Shown piece after piece: positions 5,748-5,783 of a DNA stretch of 5,783 nt (positions are counted from its first letter, which is position 1; every line of letters begins with the position of its first letter). Origin of the DNA: Chloroflexota bacterium (GTDB taxonomy: Bacteria; Chloroflexota; Anaerolineae; J102). Made by a program: the position numbers and the translations under genes. The stretch is taken from contig PIVW01000380.1 of assembly GCA_003353825.1 (NCBI GenBank), positions 1 to 5,783 on the forward strand, given 5' to 3'. The notes below the pieces were generated by a model. The model searched no databases. It worked only from the letters and a program-made list of their open reading frames with translations, and was not told the origin of the DNA.

Positions 5748-5783
5748 TTGATCTTTGGTTCTGTTCGCAATTGCAAACTTGGA

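Overview
The window looks like bacterial accessory-metabolism DNA of moderate GC content. All supported genes lie on the minus strand. The best guess is an anaerobic or facultative Chloroflexota-type bacterium. The reasons are a luciferase-like (LLM, often F420-dependent) oxidoreductase remnant, corrinoid methyl-transfer genes, and intergenic stretches filled with short low-complexity direct repeats. No phylogenetic marker is present, so this is inference only.

In transcription order (right to left) the layout is as follows. (1) 5622-5783 is an intergenic region with an imperfect inverted repeat. (2) 4842-5621 is a DeoR-family sugar-phosphate-type repressor. (3) 4674-4841 is an intergenic spacer with a CTACTTGT-type degenerate tandem repeat and an 18-bp heptamer-based repeat. 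(4) 3267-4673 is a lipoyl-dependent 2-oxo acid dehydrogenase E2 acyltransferase with two peripheral-subunit-binding domains. (5) 2345-3211 is a methyltetrahydrofolate:corrinoid methyltransferase of the pterin-binding (MeTr) family. (6) 2032-2344 is a 313-bp spacer carrying a perfect 18-bp inverted repeat around a purine-rich 77-nt centre, plus a second copy of the 18-bp heptamer repeat. (7) 454-2031 is a RACo-like ATP-dependent reductive activator of corrinoid proteins, with an N-terminal 2Fe-2S ferredoxin domain and an ASKHA/DUF4445 body. (8) 99-422 is a doubly truncated LLM-family oxidoreductase remnant.

The methyltransferase and the RACo-like activator together imply a corrinoid-dependent demethylation route. 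In such routes a substrate methyl group passes through a corrinoid protein to tetrahydrofolate, and RACo re-reduces Co(II) corrinoid formed by accidental oxidation. The substrate-specific methyltransferase (for example an MttB-family protein) and the corrinoid protein are not in the window and may lie beyond it. The E2 gene, 55 bp upstream of the methyltransferase and in the same direction, is the odd partner. It suggests that a lipoyl-based 2-oxo acid or acetoin-type dehydrogenase is co-expressed with one-carbon transfer, and the DeoR protein is a plausible local regulator.

I see no CRISPR array, RNA gene, complete insertion sequence, cobalamin riboswitch signature or convincing intrinsic terminator. 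Nothing here is clearly a new system. The points most worth checking are the E2/corrinoid gene linkage, the repeats placed just upstream of two start codons, and the 113-bp inverted-repeat element.
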